A DNA stretch of 41,421 nucleotides, taken from Donghicola mangrovi. Lineage in GTDB: Bacteria; Pseudomonadota; Alphaproteobacteria; Rhodobacterales; Rhodobacteraceae. Made by a program: the position numbers and the translations under genes. The DNA lies in the NCBI RefSeq assembly GCF_013377535.1, contig NZ_JABCJE010000018.1, positions 1 to 41,421 of the forward strand, in the 5' to 3' direction. Shown in pieces: positions 41,350 through 41,421 of the stretch (its first letter is position 1; every line of letters begins with the position of its first letter). Below the pieces are notes generated by a model, which had not been told where the DNA came from, searched no databases, and worked only from the letters and a program-made list of their open reading frames with translations.

Positions 41350-41421
41350 CGTTTCTCCGGTCTCTTGGTGCCTTCCTGTCTGACATAAGCGCTAGGGGCA
41401 GGATTCATAACCAGTAGATGA

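Overview
The window looks like an accessory region, probably plasmid or genomic island DNA, from an alphaproteobacterium of the Rhodobacteraceae/roseobacter type. This is inferred from the GC-rich catabolic operons, a TRAP transporter beside aromatic-acid genes, the IS6/IS5/IS3 content and a plasmid-type Y-family polymerase fragment. No rRNA, tRNA, CRISPR array or replication gene was seen.

Layout. (1) 1-2766 is lower-GC flank with three small unrecognised ORFs, two of them membrane-anchored, and a decayed IS5-family transposase. (2) 2767-25490 is a pseudo-compound transposon: two 809-bp IS6-family copies in direct orientation, each with perfect 18-bp terminal inverted repeats, bracket about 21 kb. 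The cargo is a meta-cleavage catabolic locus. Operon A (12388 to 3616, minus) encodes an HpaD-type extradiol dioxygenase, a flavin monooxygenase, an ACMSD-like amidohydrolase, an exported metallo-beta-lactamase-fold protein, a FAH-family enzyme, HpaH-type hydratase, HpaI-type aldolase and succinate-semialdehyde dehydrogenase. Next come a TRAP transporter (dctPQM), a divergent outer-membrane barrel protein, and operon B (20380 to 17122, minus) with a dienelactone hydrolase-like protein, an SDR with a changed active site, a SnoaL-like protein, a second FAH protein and a RidA protein. IclR and GntR/FCD regulators and a DUF3500 protein follow. The right IS6 copy truncates a PadR-siderophore-interacting protein fusion and abuts a fragment of a different IS6-type transposase. 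(3) 25673-35378 is a resorcinol/hydroxyquinol operon resembling rolRHMD: TetR regulator, flavin hydroxylase, maleylacetate reductase, hydroxyquinol 1,2-dioxygenase and an MP-type tautomerase-like protein, with a complete five-gene branched-chain-amino-acid-type ABC transporter set inside it. (4) 35379-39023 holds a LysR regulator divergent from a TfdB-like phenol hydroxylase, then a SAM methyltransferase. (5) 39301-41349 is an IS3-family element with frameshifted ORFs that cuts off a membrane/coiled-coil ORF on its left and a Y-family polymerase gene on its right.

How the genes may work together. The IS6-borne locus would take up an aromatic acid (barrel protein plus TRAP), hydroxylate and/or decarboxylate it, cleave the ring extradiol, and convert the product by FAH/HpaH/HpaI steps to pyruvate and succinic semialdehyde, then succinate. 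A shared TTCAYATKGCGAA motif before operons A and B, with a weaker version before dctP, suggests one IclR-controlled regulon. The second locus would take up a phenolic through the Liv transporter, hydroxylate it to hydroxyquinol, cleave that ortho to maleylacetate and reduce it to 3-oxoadipate. The first pathway's true substrate cannot be fixed from sequence and is the most promising undescribed system here.
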